Positions 63,474-64,000 of a stretch of 64,000 nt of DNA are shown one piece after another. The translations under genes were made by a program, and so were the position numbers. The notes below the pieces were generated by a model. That model saw nothing but the letters and a program-made list of their open reading frames with translations, ran no database searches and was not told the origin of the DNA. Each line of letters starts with the position of its first letter. Position 1 is the first letter of the stretch. Source of the DNA: Bacteroidota bacterium (lineage in GTDB: Bacteria > Bacteroidota > Bacteroidia > Bacteroidales > Paludibacteraceae); assembly GCA_023391625.1 (NCBI GenBank), contig JAEWAN010000006.1, positions 310,001 through 374,000 on the forward strand, read 5' to 3'.

Positions 63474-63489
63474 AGCATATTTTATTATG

Positions 63490-63497
63490 CAAATATA
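63490..63497 (-). promoter_or_regulatory. Candidate -7 box for the phosphoesterase
   Basis: TATATTTG on the minus strand, which also supports the short start codon choice. Confidence 0.55.
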
Positions 63498-63562
63498 AAC
63501 AAATGAACTAAACATCTGTTTCCAAAAATACAAAGGAACGTATAATAAGCGGTTCTTTTTCG

Positions 63563-63570
63563 TATCTTTG
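63563..63570 (+). promoter_or_regulatory. Candidate -7 box for the glycosyltransferase
   Basis: TATCTTTG, 23 bases before the ATG at 63594. Confidence 0.55.
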
Positions 63571-63593
63571 TGTACCAAGAATATATTAAATAC

Positions 63594-64000
63594 AATGCCC
63601 GACTTATCGTTTATAATACCTGTATATAACCGTCCTACTGAAGTCAAGGAACTTCTTGACAGTTTAAAGGTCCAACTCCTGAAAAATTTTGAAATTATTA
63701 TTGTGGAGGACGGATCGGATATTTCATCTGAAGAGGTTGTAAAATCCTTTATGGAAGACCTGCCAATCTCTTATTTTGTAATTCCTAACGGAGGACCGGG
63801 ACAAGCCCGAAATTACGGAGCTCAAAAAGCTTCCGGAAAATACCTGATCATTCTTGATTCCGATTGCATTCTTCCTCCCGGCTACACCAAAAATGTAACA
63901 AAAGAAATTGAACAGACAAAAGCCGATGCATTCGGAGGACCGGACAAGGCTGCCGACAACTTCACAACCATACAAAAAGCCATAAATTATTCCATGACTT
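63594..64000 (+). CDS. Family 2 glycosyltransferase, N-terminal part
   Basis: The first 135 residues are present; the gene continues beyond the window. GT-A fold marks: LSFIIPVYNRPTEVKELL, then IIIVEDGSD, then NGGPGQARNYGAQKASGKYL and the nucleotide/metal-binding DSD in ILDSDC. Family 2 enzymes transfer sugars from nucleotide sugars to lipid or glycan acceptors. The neighbourhood with gtrA and the flippase-like gene, 3 kb away, is compatible with surface-glycan synthesis but not an operon. Confidence 0.88.

Noticed and set aside
1..64000. tRNA or rRNA genes
   Set aside because: No tRNA cloverleaf strings or rRNA sequence were recognised apart from tmRNA; a covariance search would be needed to be sure.

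Overview
The window is a low-GC segment of a chromosome from the Bacteroidota, most likely order Bacteroidales. Supporting signs are the recurring TAnnTTTG promoter -7 box a short distance upstream of many genes, a Mpi-type global serine invertase, a split acyl-CoA carboxylase, numerous SPII lipoproteins, a tmRNA with the tag GEENYALAA, and four giant secreted proteins whose C-termini look like type IX secretion (T9SS type A) sorting domains. The species cannot be fixed from the sequence alone. Most of the window is ordinary core chromosome.

Layout. 1-3.8 kb: the end of pnp, then a minus-strand unit of a LytS-type histidine kinase, a LytTR response regulator and a clostripain-family lipoprotein. 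3.8-7.2 kb: a repeat-rich surface protein, a Mpi-like DNA invertase between two long gene-poor gaps, and a cobalamin riboswitch in front of a small cysteine-rich CWC-type protein. 7.5-11.1 kb: a three-gene propionyl/acetyl-CoA carboxylase operon. 11.2-12.9 kb: tmRNA, a small lipoprotein, and a decayed partial copy of both. 12.9-17 kb: rny, zapA, a coiled-coil partner and a SulP transporter. 17.1-23.3 kb: an M16 protease, ahcY, a TatD-like hydrolase and a patatin. 23.5-29.6 kb: a TPP-riboswitch thiamine operon (thiD-thiS-thiE-like-thiE-thiG-thiC-thiH) with no thiF. 29.7-40.1 kb: an S9 peptidase, lpd-dgkA-comF, mscL, fba, an M23 peptidase, two unknown membrane proteins and pgk. 40.3-55.9 kb: four tandem secreted FIVAR/ricin-like proteins, about 15.6 kb. 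56-64 kb: purE-gcvH, serA-serC, a flippase-like protein with a GtrA protein, rsmA, corA, a phosphoesterase and the start of a family 2 glycosyltransferase.

The most unusual parts are the four-gene FIVAR array, with near-identical 3' ends, mosaic N-terminal modules and a separate terminator for each gene, and the tmRNA/lipoprotein scar, which reads as a tandem duplication with an internal deletion. Metabolically, cobalamin control lies beside the carboxylase of methylmalonyl/propionyl-CoA metabolism, and thiamine synthesis is under TPP control. The serine (serA-serC), glycine cleavage (gcvH) and purine (purE) genes sit next to each other. All functions are inferred from motifs read by eye; no database search was run.
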